Below are positions 27,862 to 36,891 of a stretch of DNA of 64,000 nucleotides, in pieces (position 1 is the stretch's first letter; the number at the start of each line of letters is the position of its first letter). The stretch covers positions 124,001 to 188,000 of the forward strand of contig CAJUMY010000002.1 of NCBI GenBank assembly GCA_910587685.1, read 5' to 3'. A program made the position numbers and the translations under genes. The notes beneath the pieces were generated by a model. That model was not told the DNA's origin, made no database searches, and was given only the letters and a program-made list of their open reading frames with translations. Source of the DNA: an uncultured Christensenellaceae bacterium (GTDB lineage: Bacteria > Bacillota > Clostridia > Christensenellales > UBA3700).

Positions 27862-28770
27862 ATGATCTACACCGTTACTTTTAATCCTTCGCTAGACTAC
27901 AAGACCGAGTGCGACGATTTTTCGATAGGAAAGACTAACCGATCGATACGCGAGAGCGTAACGCTTGGCGGCAAAGGCGTCAACGTGTCGAAGGCGCTAA
28001 CGTCGCTCGGAGCGGATAACGCTTCCGTATTGTTCGTCGGGTCGGGAGAGATCGGATCTATTATAGAAAAAAGGATGAGCGAAGAGCTTGCCTTTCCGAT
28101 AGCCGTAAAGACTCGCGGAGATAACCGCATCAATACCAAAGTAATTTGTTCGGGAACGGTCACGGAGATCAACGCAAGAGGGAGTCTCGATATATCCGAA
28201 GAATCGCTTATAGAGGCGCTCGAGTTGATGAAGATAAAGGGCGGGGATATCGTAGTTGTTTCCGGAAATACGGTAAAGAGCGGAGTTTTGACCGACTTTT
28301 GCAAAAAATTGTTGGAAACGTGTCAAGACGTAAAACTCATACTCGACGTCGCGGAATCGGAAATGAAAGAAATAATAGAATTATACGGCGATAATATAAT
28401 ATTGATAAAGCCGAATATGGATGAATTCTGCAAAGTTTTCGGCTCTTTCGACGGTTTAGCCGCTAAACTTAGGAATATAAATACGCAGGCGGTAGCAGTG
28501 ACCGACGGGAGCGGCGCCGTCTATTATAGAGGAAAGAGCGGAGACGTTTACCGCGTCTATCCTCCGAAAGTTACAGCGGTTGATGCCGTTGGAGCGGGAG
28601 ACAGCTTTGTAGCCGGTTATCTCTACGCTGTTTGTAACGGGATCGAAGGAGTCGAAGCCGTTAAGGTAGCGGTAGCAGTGTCGTCGTGTAAGGTCTCGCG
28701 ATACGGGTTTTCTTCGCTTAGGAACTCGCTTGAGAGCTGTTATATAGTCAAAACGGAAAGAGCGGACTAA
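27862..28770 (+). CDS. PfkB-family hexose-phosphate kinase (1-phosphofructokinase-like)
   Basis: 302 aa. N-terminal TVTFNPSLDY and TLGGKGVNVSKALTSLG are the PfkB signature 1 of 1-phosphofructokinase/tagatose-6-phosphate kinases; signature 2 with the catalytic Asp is DAVGAGDSFVAGYLYA near residue 246. It phosphorylates a sugar phosphate with ATP. No PTS transporter or regulator adjoins it, so FruK and LacC activities cannot be separated. A weak ribosome site (CGGGA) precedes the ATG, 64 bp after ftsY. A 12-bp terminator follows. Confidence 0.88.
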   Translation: MIYTVTFNPSLDYKTECDDFSIGKTNRSIRESVTLGGKGVNVSKALTSLGADNASVLFVGSGEIGSIIEKRMSEELAFPIAVKTRGDNRINTKVICSGTVTEINARGSLDISEESLIEALELMKIKGGDIVVVSGNTVKSGVLTDFCKKLLETCQDVKLILDVAESEMKEIIELYGDNIILIKPNMDEFCKVFGSFDGLAAKLRNINTQAVAVTDGSGAVYYRGKSGDVYRVYPPKVTAVDAVGAGDSFVAGYLYAVCNGIEGVEAVKVAVAVSSCKVSRYGFSSLRNSLESCYIVKTERAD

Positions 28771-28916
28771 TCGTTAAAATAGATATTTTACATTTTCATT
28801 TACGCTTAATAATCTTAAAATATTTGTTTTTTTAACGGAATTTTATAGCATTTAATGCGGCGGTATATAATGGAAATCGACATTAAAAACATAAATACGA
28901 AGTAAAATTTCAAAAT

Positions 28917-28951
28917 AAATAAGCAACGTTATGTATATGCGTTGCTTATTT
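28917..28951 (+). terminator. Terminator after the PfkB kinase
   Basis: Perfect 12-bp stem AAATAAGCAACG/CGTTGCTTATTT (28917-28928 with 28940-28951). The rest of 28771-29088 is AT-rich without visible genes. Confidence 0.75.
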
Positions 28952-29088
28952 ATGATTTATGGATGAGTGAGTATATCGTATTTGTTTCAAATCAAGTATC
29001 TAAATAGATTATATACCAACAGGTTGCCGTTGTCAACGAAAAATGTTAAAATTTTATGATTATTTAATAATTCGTTCCGAAAAAGTTA

Positions 29089-29117
29089 TTTACATAACGC
29101 TTAAATTATGGTATCAT
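29089..29117 (+). promoter_or_regulatory. Promoter of the acidic-repeat protein gene
   Basis: TTTACA (29089-29094), 17-bp spacer, TATCAT (29112-29117), ~43 bp before the ATG. Confidence 0.6.
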
Positions 29118-29159
29118 ATAAATATATGAAACAATGAACTAATCAAAGTAGGAGTTGTT

Positions 29160-30242
29160 ATGGCAAGAAGAAAAAAAGAAGAAGAAGTATTATTGAGCTT
29201 TACTCCAAGGAGAAGGGGCGAAGCAGAACCTGAAAATTGGGATGACTTCGAAGAGGAGGCGCTTCAGGAAGAACAGGTTGAAGACGTAGCTCCGATTGTT
29301 GCCGAAGCGGAAGAACCGGTATACGAGGAAGTTGCAGCTCCCGTCGAGGAAGAGACCGTTGAAGAAGAAACTCCTGCCGAAGAAGAGTTCGTTGCAGAGG
29401 AGACCTCATTTGAAGAGGAATCTATAGAGGAAGACGTTCCCGAAGAGGAGACGTTCGAGGCAGAAGAGACCGCCTTTGAGGAAGAATCGATAGAAGAGGA
29501 TATTGCAGAGGAAGAGGAATTCGCCGCCGAAGAGACTTCGTTCGAAGAAGAGGCTGTCGTCGAAGAAGAGACCGAAGAGGAGACGCTTGACGAGGTCGTT
29601 CTTGCTCCGCAGGAAGACGTCTACGAGAACGATGAAGACGAAGAAGAGGACGAGGACGACGATTCTTACGATAGAACGCACATCTTCGAACACGCAGAAG
29701 TATATTACGACGACGGAACGGTCATTCTTCCGCGTAATTTCGAATCGAGAATACGTCAGTCTTCCGCTGATGTCAAGAAACTTTATTCCGAGATCAAGAA
29801 CGTGCTTATGGAGTACAGCGGAGTTAAGTGCCGCATGACCAAATACGTCGAAGTATTCAGATGCGGAGGCGCGGTAGCTAAGATAAGAATTAAGGGAAAG
29901 AGCCTGTATCTCTATCTGAAACTCAATCCGGAGAGTATAGATCACGATTACTTGAAGGTAGTAGACAGATCGCATAGACGCAATTACGAAGAGACCCCTG
30001 CAGAGATAAAGGTCACGGGTAAGAGAAAGTGCAAGAGAAGTATCGAGATGATACGTCTCATGATGGAAGCGCTGCAGGTAGGACACAGACGTCATCCTGA
30101 AAACATTGACTATGCCGAGATGTATCCGTACGTTGAGAACGCCGTCATAAAGGGCGAGAATATGATCAAGGTCAATAAGCGTTCGGAGTACGTAGACGTC
30201 AACGAAGTCAATTCGTATTTCGTCAATAAGAGGATCAACTGA
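29160..30242 (+). CDS. Acidic-repeat protein with conserved C-terminal domain
   Basis: 360 aa, three clear zones. Residues 1-20 are basic (ARRKKEEE, then TPRRRG). Residues ~21-170 are extremely acidic, with three imperfect ~21-22-residue repeats (about 74-94, 95-116, 117-138; core EETSFEEESIEED) and a D/E-only stretch (160-168). Residues ~185-310 form a folded domain rich in basic and aromatic residues (RNFESRIRQSSADVKKLYSE, then VAKIRIKGKSLYLYLKLNP) that I recall from other uncharacterised clostridial proteins, often behind variable acidic linkers. No membrane segment. A nucleic-acid or ribosome-associated role is possible, but function is unknown. Monocistronic with its own promoter. Confidence 0.85.
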   Translation: MARRKKEEEVLLSFTPRRRGEAEPENWDDFEEEALQEEQVEDVAPIVAEAEEPVYEEVAAPVEEETVEEETPAEEEFVAEETSFEEESIEEDVPEEETFEAEETAFEEESIEEDIAEEEEFAAEETSFEEEAVVEEETEEETLDEVVLAPQEDVYENDEDEEEDEDDDSYDRTHIFEHAEVYYDDGTVILPRNFESRIRQSSADVKKLYSEIKNVLMEYSGVKCRMTKYVEVFRCGGAVAKIRIKGKSLYLYLKLNPESIDHDYLKVVDRSHRRNYEETPAEIKVTGKRKCKRSIEMIRLMMEALQVGHRRHPENIDYAEMYPYVENAVIKGENMIKVNKRSEYVDVNEVNSYFVNKRIN

Positions 30243-30398
30243 GCGTAGTTGGGAAAGCAAGTAATTGTATAAAGGTACCGAAAACGGGTAGTCTATATCG
30301 CAAAATACATAGAAAGATCGCGAATAGCCGGGCTTTGCCGTAACGCACTATATGATTTCCGTACGCGTTACGCCTTATTATATGATATTAATAAATAG

Positions 30399-30430
30399 AA
30401 AGACAGTTTGCATATTTGCAAGCTGTCTTT
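30399..30430. terminator. Bidirectional terminator between the acidic-repeat gene and rqcH
   Basis: Stem AAAGACAGTTTGCA/TGCAAGCTGTCTTT (one G-T pair) with a 3-4-base loop, lying between convergent genes. Confidence 0.75.
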
Positions 30431-30480
30431 AATTATAATTTTATTTATATGAAAATTTTTTCAATAATAGGGTAATTTTA

Positions 30481-32205
30481 TCAACCCTTTTTCAGCAGTT
30501 CGTTATGCGCGTTCGCCGTAACGCGTATCGACTTATAGTTTGTATACGTTACGAGTCCGAGAGTTCCGGAAGGATGACGCTTTACGTTCTTTCTCTCGGT
30601 ATAGTCGCATTCGATGGCGTTAGATGTTTTGACCGCTGAATAGTATATCGCGATCTCTGCAGCTGTTTGCACTACGCTTTCGTCGATAGTATCGCCGTTA
30701 GTGACGAGCACGGCGTGCGATGCGTGGAAGTTTTTCGCGTGCAGCCATATATCGTGAGGCTTTGCCGTTTTGAACGTCAATTTTTCGTTCTGAATATTAT
30801 TTTTGCCTACATATAGGGTATATCCGTTGATTTCGTAGACGAATGGAGTGCTTTCCTTCTTCTCTTTTATCTTATCGACTTTGAATTTTTTGATTGCGCC
30901 GAGTTTGTTGAGCTCGATCTCGAGTTCGTATATATCCTGCGAAGTATAGCAGTTTTTAACGGCGAGTTCCGTCATTGAGATCTTGTCGAGAAGAGTTTCT
31001 ATTTCCGCTATTTGTTTTGTAACTATATCTTTAGTTCTCTTCAGTTTCGCGTAGCGCTTGAAATAGTCTTGAGCGTTCGCTCCTGCAGAAAGCATAACGT
31101 TTAGCGGTATAGTTACTTCCTTATCGTCGTAATAGTCGTATGCGGTGAATTCCTTCATCCCTTTCTTTATGAGATAGATATTGTTCGTTATGAGTTCGCC
31201 GTATTTTTTCAGCGTCTCCGTCTTTTCGCATTCGATGAGCTTTTCTTTGCTCTTTTGCAACGTACGCATATTTTTTTCCTTGAAGCGTTTGAGAGACTGC
31301 GCGAGAGACTTTGTCTTGTCGTGTCTGCGCATTTCTCTGTCCTTTATCCTAAGGCAGCTGTCTATGGCTTCGCTTAGCGAGTCTTTCTTTATAAATGAAT
31401 CGGAAAAAGAAGCGTAGGGCGTTACGAAGTAGTCGACGCCGACCCCGTTTTCGTCCGTTACGACGGAAGGCGAGAATATATCGCTTTCATATACGTTGTA
31501 AAAAAGCGATACGGTATCTATGAGTTTTTCGACGTCGTTTTCGCTAAGCGCCGATACGGAATTTTCTATTCCCGAACGCTTGACTATCTCTTTTGCGGTA
31601 ACGAGCGCGAATCCGGATATCGTCGACGTAAGATATTTAGCTACGTCGGACGAAGAGTATTCTCTGAGAAGTTTCCGTATCGCTTCGGTATCGGATATCG
31701 GCGTTTTCGACTGCGGCGGCGCCGCGTACGGCATAGAGGGAAGGATACATCTTTTCGTCGCCGTGTCGTACGATACGGTCTTCATAGCGTCGAGTATGAC
31801 TCCGTTTCCGTTCAATAGGAGAACGTTGCTGTATCGACCCATCATTTCCGCTACGATATGGAATTTCACTTCGTCTTTCAGTTCGTTCTTCGCGTTGAAT
31901 GAGAAGTCGACTATCCTGTCGTTCGATACCAGGGAAACGCTCTCGACTATTGCTCCCGAAAGATGCTTTCTAAGCAGCATCGAAAAGGGAGGCGCGACTA
32001 ACGGATTTTCCTTTTTTACGCCTGTTATTGCGATTTTCGGAGTCTCGGCATTGCAGGAGATAGCGAGAAGATACTTGCCTTTGTTGTGTATCAGCAGGTT
32101 GATCTCGTCCTTTTCGGGTTGATATATTTTTTCGATTCTGCCGCCTTTGAGAACGTCGTTGAGTTCCGAAGCGAGCGCTTTCACAGTGATCAAATCGTTA
32201 GGCAT
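30481..32205 (-). CDS. rqcH: RqcH (Rqc2/NEMF family, NFACT domains)
   Basis: 574 aa, reverse strand. NFACT-N and HhH regions fill residues ~1-300 (GGRIEKIYQPEKDEINLLI), a coiled coil ~300-430, and NFACT-R ~450-560 (DIWLHAKNFHASHAVLV, where family members have DIWLHxK). RqcH binds stalled 50S subunits and recruits tRNA-Ala to add C-terminal alanine tails that mark nascent chains for ClpXP; clpP and clpX lie 1.6 kb away. Older annotations call it fibronectin-binding protein. Length is typical. Divergent from tig. Confidence 0.94.
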   Translation of the reverse strand: MPNDLITVKALASELNDVLKGGRIEKIYQPEKDEINLLIHNKGKYLLAISCNAETPKIAITGVKKENPLVAPPFSMLLRKHLSGAIVESVSLVSNDRIVDFSFNAKNELKDEVKFHIVAEMMGRYSNVLLLNGNGVILDAMKTVSYDTATKRCILPSMPYAAPPQSKTPISDTEAIRKLLREYSSSDVAKYLTSTISGFALVTAKEIVKRSGIENSVSALSENDVEKLIDTVSLFYNVYESDIFSPSVVTDENGVGVDYFVTPYASFSDSFIKKDSLSEAIDSCLRIKDREMRRHDKTKSLAQSLKRFKEKNMRTLQKSKEKLIECEKTETLKKYGELITNNIYLIKKGMKEFTAYDYYDDKEVTIPLNVMLSAGANAQDYFKRYAKLKRTKDIVTKQIAEIETLLDKISMTELAVKNCYTSQDIYELEIELNKLGAIKKFKVDKIKEKKESTPFVYEINGYTLYVGKNNIQNEKLTFKTAKPHDIWLHAKNFHASHAVLVTNGDTIDESVVQTAAEIAIYYSAVKTSNAIECDYTERKNVKRHPSGTLGLVTYTNYKSIRVTANAHNELLKKG

Positions 32206-32299
32206 ACTATCTCCGTCGCTTTTTCCGTCGGATACCGCGGAAAGAGCGTTACATAATGTTATTATTATATATTATATTAAAAAAATTTGCAATACTAAG

Positions 32300-32328
32300 T
32301 TGCATAATCATGAATAATGTGCTAAACT
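32300..32328 (+). promoter_or_regulatory. Candidate tig promoter
   Basis: TTGCAT (32300-32305), 17-bp spacer, TAAACT (32323-32328), 30 bp before the tig ATG. Confidence 0.5.
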
Positions 32329-32357
32329 ATGTCATAGTACAATTTCGGAGGATCCAG

Positions 32358-33647
32358 ATGAGTTATCAAATCGAAAAGTTAGAAAAGAATCAAGTAAAGT
32401 TGACGTTTGACGTTGAATCGCAGGATTGGAAGGACGCGATCGCTCAGGCGTATAACAAGATGAAGAATAAATTTACCGTAGAAGGATTCAGAAAGGGCAA
32501 AGTGCCGCAGAAGGTCGTAGAGAGAATGTACGGAGTAGGTATCTTCTTCGACGACGCTCTCGATATAATCATTCCAAAGTATATCGAAGACGCTCTTAGC
32601 GGCGGCGCAGACGTTGCTCCCGTGGCAAGACCCGACATAGACATCGTCGCAATATCCGACAGCACGCTTAAGTTCACCGCTACGTTCCAAGAGACTCCCG
32701 ACGTCGAACTCGGACAGTACAAGGGGCTCGAGTTCAAGAAAAAGGCAGTTAAGGTAACGAACGACGAAGTCGACGAAGCTATCAAAAAGGATCAGGACAA
32801 GCTCACTACTTGGGAAAAGGTCGAGGGAAGAGCCGCAGAGGACGGCGATAAGGTCATAATAGATTATTCCGGCAGCGTCGACGGCGTGAAGTTCGAAGGC
32901 GGTACCGCTGAGAATCAGGAGCTTACGCTCGGGTCGCATATGTTTATCCCCGGATTTGAGGAACAGGTAGTAGGAATGAACGTAGGAGAGAGCAAGGACA
33001 TCACCGTTAAATTTCCCGCAGATTACGGCGTAGATACGCTCGCGGACAAAGACGCGGTTTTCGCTATCAAGCTCCACGAGATAGAGAAGAAGGTAGTTCC
33101 GGCGCTTGACGACGAGTTCGTAAAGGACGTATCGGAGACCGCTAACACCGTAGCCGAGTATAAAAAGGAGATCAAGGAGAACATCAAGGCCAGAAAGGAA
33201 AGCGAAGCCGAGATAGAGCTCGAGAACGAGATGATCGAGACGATAGCTAAGTCGTCTAAGGTCGAGATACCCGACGTTATGATAGACGCGCAGACCGACG
33301 ATATGGTATACGAGTTCGAGTACAGACTCCAGTATCAGGGTCTCAATATCGACGACTACTATAAGTACACCAATTCCAACAGAGATCAGCTCAAGTCGCA
33401 GTACGTAGAGCAGGCAAAGAAGAGCGTTCTTATGAGACTTGTTATGGAGAGCATTATAAAGGCGGAGAAGATAGAGGCGACGGACGAAGAGGTCGACAAC
33501 AAGCTCCGCGACTTTGCGAAGGGCGCGAACAAGGACTTCGACGAATACAAGAAGAGCGTCGTTCCCGGTCAGCTCAACTATATCAAGAACCAGATAGTAA
33601 CGGATAAGCTTCTTGCTTTCCTCAAGGCGAATAATAAGTTTAACTAA
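32358..33647 (+). CDS. tig: Trigger factor
   Basis: 429 aa from ATG 32358 after CGGAGGA; the frame stays open upstream but that part is hydrophobic AT-rich noise. Ribosome-bound chaperone and prolyl isomerase. The N-terminal ribosome-binding domain contains GFRKGKVPQKV (the family's GFRxGxxP loop, near residue 45). The FKBP-type PPIase domain is about 155-245 (IDYSGSVDGVKFEGG, then FIPGFEEQVVGM). A helical C-terminal domain follows. Starts the tig-clpP-clpX cluster common in bacteria. Confidence 0.97.
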   Translation: MSYQIEKLEKNQVKLTFDVESQDWKDAIAQAYNKMKNKFTVEGFRKGKVPQKVVERMYGVGIFFDDALDIIIPKYIEDALSGGADVAPVARPDIDIVAISDSTLKFTATFQETPDVELGQYKGLEFKKKAVKVTNDEVDEAIKKDQDKLTTWEKVEGRAAEDGDKVIIDYSGSVDGVKFEGGTAENQELTLGSHMFIPGFEEQVVGMNVGESKDITVKFPADYGVDTLADKDAVFAIKLHEIEKKVVPALDDEFVKDVSETANTVAEYKKEIKENIKARKESEAEIELENEMIETIAKSSKVEIPDVMIDAQTDDMVYEFEYRLQYQGLNIDDYYKYTNSNRDQLKSQYVEQAKKSVLMRLVMESIIKAEKIEATDEEVDNKLRDFAKGANKDFDEYKKSVVPGQLNYIKNQIVTDKLLAFLKANNKFN

Positions 33648-33682
33648 TCGACAGATTTCGCCGAATTAATTTGTATAACGGT

Positions 33683-33713
33683 GTCGGAGTTTGTGATTAC
33701 AGGCTCCGACTTT
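33683..33713 (+). terminator. tig terminator
   Basis: 7-bp stem GTCGGAG/CTCCGAC (33683-33689 with 33704-33710) followed by TTT; T tract is short, so read-through to clpP is possible. Confidence 0.6.
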
Positions 33714-33741
33714 GCATAAATAACAATATATAAGATATAAT
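33712..33741 (+). promoter_or_regulatory. clpP promoter
   Basis: TTGCAT (33712-33717), 18-bp spacer, TATAAT (33736-33741), 49 bp before clpP. Its -35 begins at the end of the tig terminator. No CtsR heptad repeat was seen. Confidence 0.6.
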
Positions 33742-33789
33742 TAAATAAGTTTATTCGGCGTAGGCGCCGATGCGAAGGAGGTAACGCAT

Positions 33790-34374
33790 ATGAGTTTAAT
33801 ACCTATGGTCGTAGAACAGACTGACAGAGGGGAGAGATCTTACGATATCTACTCGAGACTTTTAGAGGACAGAATAATATTCGTGACGGGTCAGATAGAG
33901 GACGGTATGGCCAATAACATCGTGGCTCAGCTTCTTTATCTCGAAGCTAAAGATCCCGCTAAAGATATATCAATGTACATCAACAGTCCGGGAGGAAGCG
34001 TTACGGCGGGCTTTGCTATTTACGATACGATGAAGTACATACGTTGCGACGTATCGACGATATGTATCGGAATGGCGGCATCTATGGGCGCGTTCCTGTT
34101 GAGTTCGGGAACGAAAGGAAAGAGATTTGCACTTTCCAACAGCGAAGTTATGATACATCAGCCCAGCGGCGGAGCTCAGGGACAGGCGACGGAGATAGAG
34201 ATTGTGGCGAAACACATTTTGCGTACGAGGGAAAAACTCAACTCTATCCTTGCCGAGAATACTTCTCAGAGTATCGAGACGATAAGAAGAGACACCGAGA
34301 GGGATAACTATCTTACCGCGCAGGAAGCGAAGGAATACGGACTCGTCGACGCAGTGTACGAACACAGAAATTAA
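33790..34374 (+). CDS. clpP: ATP-dependent Clp protease proteolytic subunit
   Basis: 194 aa. Serine protease that forms the tetradecameric chamber fed by ClpX. Catalytic triad S98 (GMAASMGA), H123 (MIHQPSGG) and D172 (RRDTERD) line up with E. coli S97/H122/D171. AAGGAGGT precedes the ATG. ClpX is encoded ten bases downstream, so the pair is co-translated from one mRNA. Confidence 0.98.
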   Translation: MSLIPMVVEQTDRGERSYDIYSRLLEDRIIFVTGQIEDGMANNIVAQLLYLEAKDPAKDISMYINSPGGSVTAGFAIYDTMKYIRCDVSTICIGMAASMGAFLLSSGTKGKRFALSNSEVMIHQPSGGAQGQATEIEIVAKHILRTREKLNSILAENTSQSIETIRRDTERDNYLTAQEAKEYGLVDAVYEHRN

Positions 34375-34384
34375 GAGGTAAAAA

Positions 34385-35674
34385 GTGAGCGATAATAACA
34401 ACAAGATAGAGACAATCAGATGTTCTTTCTGCGGAAGAACGGAACAGAGCGTCAACGAACTTATAAGCGGACCCAACGGACTTTATATCTGCGACGACTG
34501 CGTTAAGTTATGCGTACAGCATCTTTTTGAGCTCGAGGAAGAGAAAGAGGCGGAGCGTAACGCCGCGTTCGTCGACAGCATCACGCTGTACACTCCCGAA
34601 GAGATCAAGGCGAAGCTCGACGAATATATAGTCGGTCAGGACGACGCGAAGAAGGTCTTATCCGTCGCTGTTTACAATCACTATAAGCGTATCATAGCGC
34701 TTTCAAAGAACGGCGACGAAGACGAGGACGTAGTTCTCGAGAAGAGCAACATTTTGATGCTCGGACCTACGGGAAGCGGCAAGACGCTTTTGGCAAAGAC
34801 GCTCGCAAAGATATTGAACGTACCGTTCGCAGTTGCCGACGCTACTACTCTTACCGAAGCGGGATACGTAGGCGAGGACGTTGAGAACATACTGCTCAAG
34901 ATAATTCAGGCAGCTAATTTCGACGTGGAAAGAGCGCAATACGGTATCGTATACATCGACGAGATAGATAAGATAACGAGAAAGGGCGAGAACGTCTCGA
35001 TCACGCGCGACGTATCGGGCGAGGGCGTACAGCAGGCTCTTCTGAAGATAATAGAGAGCACCGTCGCCAACGTGCCTCCGCAGGGAGGAAGGAAGCATCC
35101 CAATCAGGAGTGTATTCCCATCGATACTACTAATATCCTGTTCATTTGCGGCGGAGCTTTCGTCGGCCTTGATAAGCTGATAGGCAAGAGGACGGATTCG
35201 TCTTCGCTCGGATTCGGAGCTAAAGTTCGCGATCACAAGGAAACGAAGTCCTTTAAGTGGATGAAAGATGTTCAGCCCGACGATCTCATAAAGTACGGAC
35301 TTATCCCCGAATTTGTCGGCAGACTTCCTATAATCGTGGGGCTTGACGCGCTCGATAAGAATATGCTGGTCAAGATACTCAAAGAGCCGAAGAATTCTCT
35401 TATCAGACAGTACAAGAAGATGTTCGGAATGGACGGAGTGGAGTTTGAGATAGACGAGGAAGCGCTCGATGCGATAGCCGACAGAGCGATAGCTCTCAAT
35501 ACGGGCGCGAGAGGTCTCAAAGCGATCATTGAGAACTCGGTTCTCGATATTATGTTCAAGGTTCCGAGCGACAAGAGCATACGTAAAGTCGTTATAACTA
35601 AAGAATGTCTTCTCGAAGGCAAAGAGCCTACTGTTTTGAGAAGCGTCGAGGAAGCGGGCGAGACCGTAGGGTAA
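34385..35674 (+). CDS. clpX: ATP-dependent Clp protease ATPase subunit ClpX
   Basis: 429 aa, GTG start after AGAGGT. AAA+ unfoldase. The N-terminal zinc finger uses C13, C16, C36 and C39. Walker A GPTGSGKT is at 127-134 and Walker B VYIDEIDK near 189-196. The ClpP-docking loop reads LGF (275-277) instead of the common IGF, a conservative change. GARGLKAIIE is sensor 2. A perfect bidirectional terminator follows. Confidence 0.98.
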   Translation: MSDNNNKIETIRCSFCGRTEQSVNELISGPNGLYICDDCVKLCVQHLFELEEEKEAERNAAFVDSITLYTPEEIKAKLDEYIVGQDDAKKVLSVAVYNHYKRIIALSKNGDEDEDVVLEKSNILMLGPTGSGKTLLAKTLAKILNVPFAVADATTLTEAGYVGEDVENILLKIIQAANFDVERAQYGIVYIDEIDKITRKGENVSITRDVSGEGVQQALLKIIESTVANVPPQGGRKHPNQECIPIDTTNILFICGGAFVGLDKLIGKRTDSSSLGFGAKVRDHKETKSFKWMKDVQPDDLIKYGLIPEFVGRLPIIVGLDALDKNMLVKILKEPKNSLIRQYKKMFGMDGVEFEIDEEALDAIADRAIALNTGARGLKAIIENSVLDIMFKVPSDKSIRKVVITKECLLEGKEPTVLRSVEEAGETVG

Positions 35675-35711
35675 CGTCAAAATAAAATTTCCATATTGAC
35701 TGCAATAACGT

Positions 35712-35742
35712 AAAAAGGTTTGCGATGAGCAAACCTTTTTGT
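35712..35742. terminator. Bidirectional terminator after clpX
   Basis: Perfect 12-bp stem AAAAAGGTTTGC/GCAAACCTTTTT with 5-base loop (35712-35740), between convergent genes. Confidence 0.92.
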
Positions 35743-35858
35743 TATACATCAGCGGCGAAACGCCGTGATTTTTCGATCTATAGACCGATAGCATGAAGCG
35801 ATGTAATATTGGTAAATCAACGTGAGAATATTTCGAGAATAGCGATTTAGGCGAAGAC

Positions 35859-36710
35859 TTACGTTTCGTCGTTATTTCTTTCGTCCGTTTCGCTGTTTTC
35901 GGACGGTTCGATTTCGTTATCCGAGCCGTTGTCGGTTTTGCTTTGATACTTTGCGAATATGCCGTATTTGCTCGCGTCTTCTTTGGCGTTTTTGGAAAAG
36001 AGCGAAATGACTGCGAATAGGAGAGTTACGGCGGATATAGCGAGATAGTAATTTTTGAGCGGAGTCAGAAAACTGAGCAACAAAAGAAAGACCGACGCGA
36101 CGAGAAATCTTTTCGCATTGTTTTTTGAAAATAGAATCAAAAGAATATCCTTAAAGCGTATTTTTTCGCTTTTAACGGAGATCGTATCTTTTGGTAGTAT
36201 ATTATTTGCTTTCGCCGCTTTATAGAAAACTTTACTCGGGATAAAGAAAAACTTTTTATCGGAAAGAGTCGTCGAAAATAGCAGAGCTTCTCTGTCGGCT
36301 TCGATACCGATAATATATACGTCCGTCGCGTTTTCCGATATCGCCGTTCTATACGCCTTTATGATATCGTCCTTATTGACCTTTGAGAATTTGTATGCCG
36401 GCATTATCACGGCGTTTGAAGCGGTCAACATATATCCGTTCTTTTTTTGAGAGCCCGGCAATATTTTTTCAATCGTTTCGGAAACGGTATCGAATCCGTA
36501 TACTATCATATATGTATTGAATTTTTTGAGTTTTATTGCTTTTACTTTTTGCTTTTTTTCAATGCCTGCGATACATATTGAAATGATGAGAGTCAATACC
36601 GTAGATATCGCTACCGCCGTCAGCGCGCTCTTGACGAGAAAGAGGGCGACGATAGTTATTGCAACAAATATTATAAGACGCGCGATTATCGCGTCAACGA
36701 TTTTTCCCAT
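35859..36710 (-). CDS. Membrane protein with central soluble domain, unknown
   Basis: 283 aa, reverse strand; AAGGAGAA nine bases before the ATG. Two membrane helices at residues ~10-50 (LIIFVAITIVALFLVKSAL, then AVAISTVLTLIISICIAGI), a basic soluble domain ~55-200 containing FNTYMIVYGFDTVSETIEKI and ATDVYIIGIEADREALLF, two more helices at ~210-245, and an acidic Asn/Glu-rich tail. The beta-alpha pattern of the middle domain is vaguely nuclease-like, but no catalytic motif can be claimed. It is divergent from nadD. Confidence 0.75.
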   Translation of the reverse strand: MGKIVDAIIARLIIFVAITIVALFLVKSALTAVAISTVLTLIISICIAGIEKKQKVKAIKLKKFNTYMIVYGFDTVSETIEKILPGSQKKNGYMLTASNAVIMPAYKFSKVNKDDIIKAYRTAISENATDVYIIGIEADREALLFSTTLSDKKFFFIPSKVFYKAAKANNILPKDTISVKSEKIRFKDILLILFSKNNAKRFLVASVFLLLLSFLTPLKNYYLAISAVTLLFAVISLFSKNAKEDASKYGIFAKYQSKTDNGSDNEIEPSENSETDERNNDET

Positions 36711-36765
36711 AGTTTATTATTCTCCTTATCGTGATTATTGACGAATAAAAATAGTATTAAACGTA

Positions 36766-36794
36766 TTGATAGAAGCGTTTTTTTGTGTTACAAT
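36766..36794 (+). promoter_or_regulatory. nadD-yqeK promoter
   Basis: TTGATA (36766-36771), 17-bp spacer, TACAAT (36789-36794), ~98 bp before the ATG. Confidence 0.6.
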
Positions 36795-36891
36795 AAATAT
36801 AACGATGCCGTCGGTCTTTCGGAAGATACGTCGATGAGAGCCGTCGCTTACGAGAATAGCCGACCGCATATGATCTGAAGGAAAGACAGCA

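Noticed and set aside
33742..33789. CtsR operator before clpP
   Set aside because: No tandem GGTCAAA-type heptads are present in the leader.
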